A stretch of DNA of 64,000 nucleotides from Turnera subulata (Eukaryota; Streptophyta; Magnoliopsida; Malpighiales; Passifloraceae), in the NCBI GenBank assembly GCA_028386065.3, contig JAKUCV010005746.1, positions 1 to 64,000 on the forward strand, given 5' to 3'. The notes under the pieces were generated by a model. The model ran no database searches. It was given only the letters and a program-made list of their open reading frames with translations, and was not told the DNA's origin. Position 1 is the stretch's first letter. Each line of letters opens with the position of its first letter. The position numbers were made by a program, and so were the translations under genes. Below are positions 22,379 through 33,100 of the stretch, piece after piece.

Positions 22379-23600
22379 TGTAACAGCCCGGGTAAAAATT
22401 TGGATTTTTACCGGGACTGTAAAAGTCGTAATACAGTGATTTACTGAAAGAATTAATCTTGGGTAATTAATTCAAGGTAAATTGGGCGTCGTTTTTTGAA
22501 ACCGAGGCTTTTCCCACGCTCGAGATTTTTCCGTGGATTTTTCGGGCCTAAGTTGGTATTTTTCGGGTCCCGGAATCTTCAGGAAATCACACCGGAGCAT
22601 AACTAAGTGGGTGTATCAGTTATTTTCTGGTCCAGTCTGGACACTACTGCGTGATTGAGTCACGCAGCCGCCTTCTCCCTGTGAAGCTTGTGAAACCTTA
22701 CCTGTGTACCCGTGGCTCTGCCTGCACGCCATCCAACAAAGAAAAAAAAACCCTGCCTCACCATTCCCCTTCTTTTCCTCTGTAAACAACCCTGCCCAGT
22801 TCCCGTTTTTCCCTGCACCTGCAAACCACTCAAATACAAATTCAATCAAACCAGAAAAAAATAAGAGAAAGAAGAAAAAAGAAAATACAAACAATAACCA
22901 CTTACCCGAGCCACCACCAGTCGAAGCCCCATCACCACCGTCTTCCTTCTCTTTCCGCGCATCACTGCCACCAACGCCACCACCATCTCTTCTTTTCTTT
23001 CCTGACGCTGCCACAACACCACTACACAAACACCAACACCACCGGCCACCAACTCGTCCTCTTCCTTCTCCTCAACCGTCACCATCAACACGCACCAACA
23101 GCCACCCCCGCGCCTTCCTCTCCTCCTTCTTCTCCTCCTCCCGCCGCTGCCAACGTGTTAGGCCAGCCGTGAACTGCCCAGAGGAAGCCGACCCGACGAT
23201 GTGTGACCCGAGGCCGCCTCCTCTTCTCCTCGCGCCGCCACCCTGCAACCTCACGCCGTGCCGCCTGCAGTCGCTTCGCCGTCGCCCCGCGTCGCCTGCC
23301 TCGCCGTTCGTTGCAGCTCGCAACACCGTCGCCGTCCACAGCAGATCGTCATCGCGCCGCCATCTGCGTTTCAAGGTGAGGAAGATGACCCGGTTAAGAT
23401 GGTTCACGGGTCGGGTCGACCCGCGTGTTGGGAGCTGGGTTGATGGGTGGGCCGTGGTGTTTGGCCCAGGCTTTGTGCTGGGCTGAGCCTAAGGGCCTGC
23501 TCATGAGCTTGTGGGCTGGCCAGTTTGTGAAATACACATATACACCTAACCTGGGTATAATAACGGTATAATAATAATATTAACTAAACTGATGATATAT

Positions 23601-23695
23601 ATATTATCCGAGCACATAAAATTAATATATGGCATACTATATTATTATATATTATCCGAGCACATAAAATTAATATATGGCATACTATATTATTA
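23601..23695. repeat. 48 bp tandem duplication in solo LTR
   Basis: The block starting atattatccgagcacataaa at 23601 is repeated at 23649 almost exactly. It is AT-rich and non-coding. The near identity suggests a recent slippage or duplication within the LTR. Confidence 0.8.
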
Positions 23696-24721
23696 TTAAT
23701 TAGCACATACATACATATATATATATATACGGTACATGTTTATGTTTGTGAAAATAAATACCATAACATAATATTGAGAATAAAGGATAAATGATACAAT
23801 TTATATTACAGAAATATTTTCTGATATATATACATAATACGATAACTATTTTGGCGATGCTTTTTACCATATGGATATATATAAATATACATACACACGT
23901 TATCATTTTCTAGTAATTATTTTATGGTAAGAATATATGTTACATAGCAATGGAAAATATTTTCGGAAAGGAATATATGCTATATAATTATTTTGTGAAA
24001 ATATCTAACCGGAATAATGCCCGGATCTAAATACGATATAATATTTTTGGAAATGGATTAATAATGGTAAAAGATAATGATATTCTCATCATAACCAAAG
24101 AAGCACCGGGGTAAAAGGGAACATTACATTCTGTCATTCGCATGTTATTTGCTGTGCATCTTATATGTGTGCTTATTATGTGTTATATAGGAGTTGTTAC
24201 CGAGCCGTTCAACGAGGAACCGACTTTGGGACCTTTTGAGGATTTCTAAACCTGATAATCGGCTAAGGTGAGGTTAAGTAAATATTTATATACTTCCCGT
24301 GATATCAAGTTGCTGTTTGTTTGCTATATGTGATATTTGCTGGTATGAAACTTTGTGGCTGTGTATGGTTTGTTGTGTAATGAATTAAGTTGATAATTGT
24401 TGCCGTTGATGTTGTTGAAATTATTGTTGCTGTTGATGTTATTGGTGATGTTGGAATTGTTGGTATAAGTAAGTTATTATTATTGTTGTTGACTGTGAAA
24501 ATGTGTAAGTTGAGTACTGAGGGTACTAGTATGGGAACAGTTGGAATAAGCTTGTATTATCCAGACGAGCGGAAAGGCTGCGAGCCTGCTCGGGATAATG
24601 AGTTGATGGTTGGTTAACAGTATTGTGGTATCAAGACTAAAATGGTAATATTAATAAAATGGAAACACTTAGACTTCTAGTAAGTCACAGTTAAATGTTG
24701 GAACAGCCAGATGGTAGTCTT

Positions 24722-24838
24722 ATTTTATGGTGCTGGGGGAGAGTGTGCTTGGGGTCTGCTCCCTGTCTGTACCAATTTTTATTTTAGGCGCTGGGGGAGA
24801 GTGTGCTTGGGGTCTGCTCCCTGTCTGTGCCAGTTTTA
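24722..24838. repeat. 59 bp tandem duplication in solo LTR
   Basis: Two copies (24722-24780 and 24781-24838) share ctgggggagagtgtgcttgg and the following gtctgctccctgtctgt, with a few differences at their edges. Confidence 0.8.
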
Positions 24839-25152
24839 CGTGGAGGTACCAGGGCGGGGTCCACGGGCTAGCTAGCTTGACTACCAGGCGACAGCCATCA
24901 TTTAACTTGTGATAGGGGCCCTGATAATAAAATTGGAATAGTGTGTCTAGAATCACAAATGTGTCATTTAAGGTTCGTGAGAACCTTAGTTAATTGTTGG
25001 TGATGTGACTTGGGAATTTACGGTTGTTTGTATATGTATATTTGCTTATGGGTTACCCGGTGGGCACTTCGGACTCACCCCTCACCTGCGGGCTTTCATC
25101 CCGTAGGATGGATTATTTGTGGTACAGGTTTGATGCATACCAGACAGGCTGC

Positions 25153-27528
25153 GTGTAACGCCCCGGTTTTCGTTAATTGATTTTTACGGAATTTTTAGAA
25201 TGCTATGTTGCTATCGTCATAGAATCAGCCGAGTGCATAAGTTCTTGTTTCCGTCAGACTTTTATCTTGAATATAGGTTTCTTAGTATTATGTCTAGGCT
25301 TTGGTAACTTTTCTCTATGTGCTTTTGTTTGCTATTTGACCACAAACCTTATTCTTATGAGTTAAAATTTTATCCTCTTCTTTACGACCAAGAAGGTTAG
25401 TATTAAATTCGGGGACCGAATGTTTCTAACGGGGAAGAATGTAATACCTGGCATATTGAATCTTTGTGCATATCGATATAGTTAGTATCTTAGCCCACAA
25501 TTTGTTTTGACCCGTTGGATTGTGTTTTGAAAAAAAAAAAAACATAAAGCCCAACCCTTGCCCTTAAGCTCACCGTGTCCAAATAGGTTTAGTTCTTTTG
25601 TTTAGGCGGTGGCATTTATATATTTAGGTCTCTTACAAAACACAAACCCCATTCTCCTATTATCGTTCTCGCCGCGCTCGTCTGCCAATAAGGACAAGAG
25701 GTGTATCCTTTGTGCTGTCGTCAAAAGGTGAAGGTGGAGAGTTTGAATCGAGTAGCTAACCCATAGTAAGTTTTTAATGATTATATCTTCTAGCCTCTAG
25801 TGTTTTCGTAGACTTTTAAGAATAATACTATGTTTTCCTAGCCTTAAGGGAATTTGTTACTGCAACTCGATTATGTCTATCATAAACTAGGATAATAAAT
25901 CTATCTTATTATTTATTTGTGGTCGTCATGTGGTTAAACCCAAGGTGCATCCATTAGTTTTGAACAGTTTACAGTGTTCTTGTTTCCGTTAAGTGTTGGA
26001 TTAGAATTAGGTAATCAAATTTTTACCCTAAAGACTAGACACACATAGGAAACGTTTGCAATTGGTTTCATTAGAAAAGGAGTTTTGTAGAATTTATTAA
26101 AAATCGCACAAGTGGACTGTTGTGCAGGAAATTACAGTTTTCTGGACTGTCTTAGAAAATTCATAGTTAATTATTCCTAGATCCTATGACAGTGAATTTT
26201 ATATGGTTGGAAAGCTTAGAATGTCTACTTTAAGTTCTGTGTTGATGATAGTTTCAGATTCAGAATTAATTGGGAGTTATTAGGTAAAGATTAGAGGCTG
26301 GTCAGTTTTGTAGCTCGTTCGGTTGATTGTTAATACTCTTTGGACTTAGTGGCTACGTTGCTCTTGTGAATTAGGTGCTGCGGGGATCCGGACTCAAGCT
26401 TGGACCCTGGTCTGTATATATCCACGTGAGGTTAAGGATTGTTATCACAAAATTAAGTTAGCTAGTGTATAGCATGCATCTCTTTACCTCGTGATTTGTT
26501 GTGTAATTGTGTTTGGGTTATAATTATAGGAACCCGGTAATGTCGAGGTAGGGGATGGAATTATCTTTCAAGATATTTCTATGATCCAGGTGAGGACTTA
26601 TAAACCTTTGTATGCATTACTGCCTACAATGCTCGGTTAATTGACTTGGTATGTGATGTGGTATTATTTGTTGGTCTTTAATGTTGTATGCATGCTTGCT
26701 TGATGTGCTGATGTTGTTAATTGCAAGTGTATATATTGATGATATCTTTGATGCGGTATGCCTGACTAAGTGAATTGTGTGCCGGTGAATTATGATATGC
26801 CAGTTGAGCATGTTTGTTTGTTATGCTAAACAACATGATTAATGGATTTGTGTTTGTGTGGTGGACTATGGGCTGGGGCCCAGATTTGAGATTAAGATGT
26901 TAAATCCACACCACGATGTTTGACAATAACGTATGGTACAACTCGTAATGGATAAATGAGAATAACGAATTATAATAAAGTCTACTGTGGAGCTGTTGAC
27001 CGGTTGGTTCGAGCGGGAAGTAATACCCCTCGGGATGGCATGCGGGTTTGCATGTGGGCCTGTGATGGCCGGTTCTACCTCCCTCCTTCTACCTCCCCCT
27101 TTCTACCTCCCTCTTTCTCTCTGTCTCTCTCTCTCTNNNNNNNNNNNNNNNNNNNNNNNNNNNNNNNNNNNNNNNNNNNNNNNNNNNNNNNNNNNNNNNN
27201 NNNNNNNNNNNNNNNNNNNNNNNNNNNNNNNNNNNNNNNNNNNNNNNNNNNNNNNNNNNNNNNNNNNNNNNNNNNNNNNNNNNNNNNNNNNNNNNNNNNN
27301 NNNNNNNNNNNNNNNNNNNNNNNNNNNNNNNNNNNNNNNNNNNNNNNNNNNNNNNNNNNNNNNNNNNNNNNNNNNNNNNNNNNNNNNNNNNNNNNNNNNN
27401 NNNNNNNNNNNNNNNNNNNNNNNNNNNNNNNNNNNNNNNNNNNNNNNNNNNNNNNNNNNNNNNNNNNNNNNNNNNNNNNNNNNNNNNNNNNNNNNNNNNN
27501 NNNNNNNNNNNNNNNNNNNNNNNNNNNN
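25153..27528 (+). mobile_element. LTR of the 300-6309 family, nested in the solo LTR; right end in the N gap
   Basis: Begins tgtaacgccccgg at about 25153, right after ctgcg of the host LTR. Positions 26587-26650 and 26870-27130 match 5167-5230 and 5460-5740 of the first LTR closely. The pyrimidine tract runs into the N block at 27137, and the host LTR resumes after it, so the right terminus is hidden. No coding sequence seen; it is probably a solo LTR. Confidence 0.75.
27137..27528. other. Assembly gap, 392 N
   Basis: A run of N right after a CT-rich microsatellite (ctctgtctctctctctct). It hides the 3' end of the nested LTR and its target-site duplication. The open frames drawn through it are meaningless. 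Confidence 0.99.
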
Positions 27529-27793
27529 TATCCCTTGGACAGGGCTCGGATCCATAGTTTGCATCAGTGTCACATACAGTGTCTTTGTGAGTTATTAAGT
27601 CTTCCGCTGTGCATTATATTGCTATTGTTGGGCCATTGGGCCGGTTATGACGTTATTGATGTTTTTATTTTGGGCTGTTGAGTCCGAGTTTCTGTTGTAT
27701 ATACTGTATGCTGGGCTTTGTTTGGTTAGGTCGATACAGTTCCGGCACGTGTTTACTGTGTGTGGTAAATACGGGTCAGGGCGTTTCATCATT

Positions 27794-28430
27794 ACTCAAA
27801 GTTTGTTAAAATCAAAACCAATTAAGCTTGTGCGAAAGCAATTACCATGATTAACTACATAGAACATAATCGCAAACATTAGCATAATTATCTTAGGTTA
27901 ATTAGTCTTAAAACAAAACCTAATATCTCTTCATCTTCGTCCTTTTCTAATCATTCTAGTGATGAAGCCAATGACTCTTGTTTTCGCCGCTCTCTCCACA
28001 TAAGCATAATCTGCAAAGATTTGGACGAACGATGAATTATTTTCTTCACTTTTAAGTTGAATCAGATAATTACCAATCAAAAATATAGATAGGGATAAAC
28101 AAAAGAATCACATCTTGACAGTGGTAAAAATATTGAGTTCTTACTATTGAGAATGTTTTAGTTGTTTTCTTAGATGTTGGTCTTGATAACTTTTGTGATA
28201 TTCGCTTAAAATTTAAGCATAAACAACTTCCTAAGACAATTTGATTGTTTCCCAAATTAACATATAGGATTCCACCTCTTTAATTTTCCGCATGTTTGGG
28301 CCTCTGTCATCTATGATTTTTGGCACGAGTAATATATATTTTTTAGAATCAAATAAAAAGAGGTGTAAGCAAATTAAGAAAAAATAAGTTTTTTTTTTTG
28401 AAATAGTATGTTTTTGCTCTTTCTTGGAGA
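27794..28430. other. Intergenic, nothing recognised
   Basis: AT-rich DNA between the solo LTR and a LINE-like remnant. Short open frames on both strands have no recognisable motif. Confidence 0.4.
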
Positions 28431-28439
28431 AATTATATG

Positions 28440-29000
28440 GAGTATACACAAAAATCAACATGACAACCTCCGCTGAAATTTTTCCTCCCCTTAGCCCCTC
28501 TCTGCCCCACTCTACCGAACCACCAAATCCTCCATCAGATATTCAAGATGTTATTGTTGCTGAGGCTTCTTCTCCTCGCATGTCCTTCTTGAAAACTCTT
28601 TTAAGGCACCAAGAGCGTAAAGGAAAAGCATCTAGTTATGGGTTTAGTGGAAGCTAACCTTGTCATATGCATTTTGTAGATGGTAACCGCCTTCACCCGC
28701 CCTTTGATCTGGATAAGGAGTACTACAAACAGCTATATCTACCTTGGCATGACTCTTTGATCCTCCATGTGCTCGGTCACGATATTAGTTATAAAGCTCT
28801 ATATACCCAAATGGTGTAGTAGATATGACAGCCGTGAGGCCACTTTGGATTTGGTTGCGGGATGCTTTATTGCTCGACTACCCTAGCCTTAAGGATATTG
28901 AACAAGCTATCAAGCGTGGGCCATGAATGCAAGTTTTAAAGCCCACCGTAATTGTAGTTCACAGACCCTACGTTTTTCTAAAGTTGCATTGCATGTCTGA
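28440..29000 (+). pseudogene. LINE ORF1-like (DUF4283-type) remnant
   Basis: A plus-strand frame from about 28440 has a Pro/Ser-rich head, then a stop near 28656. In the next frame it continues with QLYLPWHDSLILHVLGHDIS and YKALYTQM, then after further stops a WRP...GTLDLVAGD-like stretch. The order PW-x-V-LG...Y..L...W.P.G..D is that of the DUF4283 domain in ORF1 of plant L1-type LINEs. At least three stops or frameshifts are needed to read it, so it is dead. No ORF2 or poly-A tail was found nearby. Confidence 0.4.
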
Positions 29001-30143
29001 CCATTAAACATGTTTTCATACTCCAAGCTCGCAGTACAAGCCTTGCGTCGCGGGCTTCGACCTAAAGGAGAGGAAAAATTCCATTGTCGTGGCGGTCACG
29101 GTGTTGGGTTGTGATACTATTGTTGTTTTGTTTATTATTCAAACATGTTATGTTTGATGGTGAGACTATGGTTATTCTGACCCCTGATATGCCACGTCAG
29201 CAGGATAAGTTGTTTGTGTATCGATTTGCATTCTTGAGGAGTTGTATTATCCCCCCTCCTAGATCTCGATCCGTCTTCTCGCTTGTGCCGTTGTATAAAA
29301 ATAAGCATGTGGTGTTGTATTTATTTGTTGTTCAATCAGTCTAAATAATTATCTCCATGCTCAGGCCATGCGTATATTGTGTTAATGTATTGTTGTTTTG
29401 GCAAATTATGTATCACATTGTTATGATTCTATAATAAGATGCGACTCACTATTTATCAGTAAATAAATACGCAGTACCCTTGCCAATTGTATATTTTTTT
29501 TTTACTAACTAACAATCTAAATAATAAAAAAACCAACAAAAGATTTCCAAAAATCAGGGACATCACCTTAATTTTTCCTACATGATGTTGTTGGACACAT
29601 CGCAGGCCTTATATGTATTTTTTTTTTTTATTTCTCCGTAATCTTTCCATAACTCCCAATTCCTTTTCCTTTGTTAGAATGACTTCCTAATAAAAGTTGT
29701 GATTGTGGAGGGAGATACATGTAAGTGTACCGACTTGTATTGTCCTAGTAGCAAGTAGCAACAGGTAATTAATCTTTTTTACCGAATAATCTTAATTAAT
29801 CTCATATATCATTGGTACCACTAGCATAGTATATTTGTGTGTATATATATTAGATAGATGTTAACACTAACGGGCTACTGCATACACAAATCCCCTACAA
29901 CTACAAGACAAACTACTTGAGCGTAAGCAACGAAGAACGAACACGCATAAAAACTAAAACGCAAATTTACACAAACCTAAGCCCAAACCTCCAGAAAACA
30001 TCGAACCATAATAATTAATAACCCAAACGCAACAAAACCGGACCAAACCCAAACTCCAACTCCAACTCAAACTCCAACTCCAACTCAACAAAAAAACCAA
30101 CAACAAAAAAACAACAACATTAACAGAAAATCCACTTCCCTCC

Positions 30144-30146
<3 letters not shown>
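29001..30146. other. Intergenic and RBM25 upstream region
   Basis: No convincing gene. A plus-strand frame at 29084-29344 has no known motif and lies in the tail of the LINE-like remnant. The last 300 bp are AC-rich with short tandem ctccaa units (30053-30090) and should hold the RBM25 promoter and 5' UTR. Confidence 0.4.

Positions 30147-30182
<36 letters not shown>
30147..30182 (+). repeat. (CT)18 microsatellite abutting the RBM25 start codon
   Basis: Eighteen uninterrupted CT units end directly at the ATG (30183). In plants CT/GA tracts are common in 5' UTRs and core promoters. Here the tract makes up the entire immediate leader, so its length could affect start-site context. Confidence 0.9.
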
Positions 30183-30184
<2 letters not shown>

Positions 30185-33100
30185 GGCGGATCCTCCCTCT
30201 TCCCCTCCCGCTTCTCAACAAGCCGAACCCCCCAACCAATCTGCTCAACCCGATCTATCCTCCTCCACCGCCGCCACCACCACCACCACCACCACAGCAC
30301 CACCTCCGCCGCTAACACCACAATTACAACAACAGCAGCAGCAAACATCTTCCTCCGTTCCTCCCGTCGTTAACCCTAACCCTAACCCTAACCCTAACCC
30401 GGCCCTACCTCCGCCGATCCTCCCTTACGCCCCTCCACCGATCTCAGGCGCTGCCCTGCCTCCCGCTGCCCCTTCTTACCGTCCCGTCCCGCAATTCTCC
30501 CCTCTCCCGGGCTACCAGAACTCTGGTGTTGGCGTGCCGCCCCCCGGAGTCGCCGCCGCCGGAGCTCCGCCGCAGCCAATGATGGCGTATCAGGTCCCGC
30601 ATCCGGGCTTGAGGCCATACGCGACGCCTGTGCCAAACGGCTACCCAGCTGCGCCTCCTCCTGGTGGGTTAATCCTTCCTTACCTTGCCCTCTTTTCTCT
30701 CTCTCTCTCTCTTTTTTGTTCTCCAGTGATTTTTATGGTAGCGTTCTGTGTTGTTGAGTTGGATTGTTTCTGTTGAATCTGTTATTGAACGGAACGGAGG
30801 TGGTTTGGATGCTTAATGGGTCATACGTGCATTTTATTTGTATTAATTAATTTTAGTGCTTATCATTGGAGTCCAGTATTGGTGTATAATATATGAATTA
30901 GTTGGTTTAGTTAGCTAGGGAAGTGAAAGGAGGGGAATGGATGGTGGGGATTTAGACAAGAAAAGGGGCATCGATGACGGAATGTTTTCTCCTAATACAG
31001 TGCCTTGAATGAATGAATTCGGGGGGCGCTTCATATTGCTTAAGAGAGACCATCACCTTCTTCCACAACACCTGTTTTGGTATGCAACGTAAATTTTGTT
31101 CCTCTTTTTAGTATCTTTTGATTGATTGATATGTTCTTGGAATAATAAGCAGTGCGAATGCACTAACATCGACATCCCTCTAATAAGAGGTTGCAAAGTA
31201 GAGAGTGGAATGAATATGTTCTTTTCTAAATTATGTCTCGTTATGCCGTGTTTATTTTAGTAGGCTACATTCTGGTAGTTATAAGGGTTCTTTCACTTTC
31301 ATGGGTCTATGAATTGCCAGCAGCAGAACATGTTGTCAACTGAGTGCTCATTGGCCTTTTATTCTAAGGTATATTCTTTCAATTAATGTCTTCTCTTTTT
31401 CTTCATCCTCTTCTCATCCTCCTTTCTTGCTTTTCTTCGAGCTGTTTTCATACTGCACATATAGTAAAATAACATGGGAAACGTATAGATTTAAATAGTC
31501 AAGTTTTGTGTTGTTGATGAGCATGGGATTTTTGAAATCTCATGTAACTTGTTTCGTTATTCGGCAATTGGTGCTTGGCCTGGTTTGAAAAGACTACTTT
31601 TTGCAAGCGGATGCATGAGGTAAGCCCACATCACAAAATCCCTGTTTATGAATTCGATCGTGCTACCCTTGATGTTTCCTTCAGGTTTTCTGTTCAGATG
31701 GTGATAGTTGATGCTATGGTGCCATCTCTAATGTACTTTTATTGTGTGGTAATAACATTTAATTTATTCTTGTTTAGTACTTCTTGTGTAAACTCTTTTG
31801 TGCTGGAATAACAGTTCTTGCTTCATTTAGATTGTGGACTTTCTCTGATGCGTCTGCATAGATTTTGCCTTGTTTGTCTGCAGGAATTCTGCGTTATCCT
31901 GCTCCATACACTCCTATGGCTCGCCCTTCATTTCCTCAGCGTCCACCAGGTGTGCTTCCAGTGGCACCTCGGCCCCTTGTACCCATCGTTCCAGGCGTTC
32001 GTCCGATTGTGCCTCCTGTTGTCAGGCCTGCTGTGCCTTCTGTAACACCAGCAGAGAAACCTCAGACTACTGTTTATGTTGGCAAGATAGCACCCACAGT
32101 GGAAAATGATTTCATGCTTTCTATCCTTCAAGTATGTTGTCCAATTTGTCATTTTTTGAAAACTTCATTTCATGATGCTAGTTTCTCTTGCTTGGTGTAC
32201 CCTATGCTTACAAAGTTCTCTTTTGCTTTGTGAACTCTGATACTCTTACATTTTCTGTAGATATGCGGGCCTGTCAAGAGTTGGAAACGTGAACAAGATC
32301 CCACTTATGGGACTCCTAAAGGCTTTGGGTTTTGTGAATTTGAGTCTGCAGAAGGGGTTCTTCGTGCATTACGACTTCTGACCAAATTTAACATTGATGG
32401 ACAAGAACTTCTGGTAAGTGTTGTCCATGGATGGCTCAACATGTGCTTCTCAACTCTTACAATTGGCTTTCTGAGACTCCTTTTCCTTCTTCTGTTACCA
32501 TGCAATCAATTGATTCTGAGGTGATTGCTAAGTTTCACATTCACGTTTCTATCTGAAAGAATAGTTCAAAACCTATCTTGTTGGGATGGAAAAAGTTAAA
32601 AGTTGGATAAGATATATGCTTGAGAAGAGTTATTTCCTTCTTTTGCCTTTGAAAATGTAGGTCTCATGTCTTATACTCGGTGATGTACCCGTTTGGTATT
32701 CTTAGAAGTTTCACTGAAACTGCATGAAGTAATGATGATATAAAATATTAAAGTGATTCAGAAGGTACTTCACTCATTGAGCTTGAATGATCAAAATTAA
32801 GATTGGAAATGATATGGACAACAGCTCAATATGATAGGATATGAGTTTGAAATTTGGTTAGCAAATTGTTATTGATTGCTATTCTGTTGATGCGGACTAT
32901 TTTGTTATGACCTCTATAATAGGTCTTGAATTAAGTGTTCATGAATTTTGGACTGCTTTCCTTCATTTGGTCCAGAAATATGACTGAAAAGGTTTGATAT
33001 GTTTAACATTCTGCTTTAAGGTATGATGCATTTAATATTCAGAAGTCTTCATTGGCTGTTTCCTGATTTTTGTACGTCTGTGATTGGGTAATTAATAGGT

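Larger units (their letters stand above)
22379..27788 (+). mobile_element. Solo LTR, same family as 1043-3747, split by a nested LTR (TSD tcatt)
   Basis: Starts tgtaacagcccggg and ends ...gggcgtttca at 27788. The 5 bp tcatt flanks it at 22374-22378 and 27789-27793. Its own sequence is 22379-25152 plus 27529-27788, about 3.0 kb; the uninterrupted relative at 1043-3747 reads straight through the junction (ctgcg then gcgttatccc on its minus strand), which shows that the block 25153-27528 is an insertion. Non-coding. The proline-rich and charged open frames at 22616-23486 come from GC-rich LTR sequence and the CT-rich tract, as in the sister copy. Confidence 0.85.

Noticed and set aside
22616..23486. 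260-codon Pro/Ser/Arg-rich plus-strand frame and minus-strand frames
   Set aside because: Same situation in the second solo LTR. The homologous stretch at 2900-3500 does not preserve any of these frames.
26956..27681. Long open frames crossing 27137-27528
   Set aside because: The frames exist only because N bases cannot make stops.
29084..29344. 86-codon plus-strand frame as a small gene
   Set aside because: No motif, no splice context, and it follows directly on a decayed LINE-like segment.
30371..30400. Telomere array as a sign of a chromosome end or fusion site
   Set aside because: Only five units, in frame within a conserved gene, and the sequence on both sides is the same gene.
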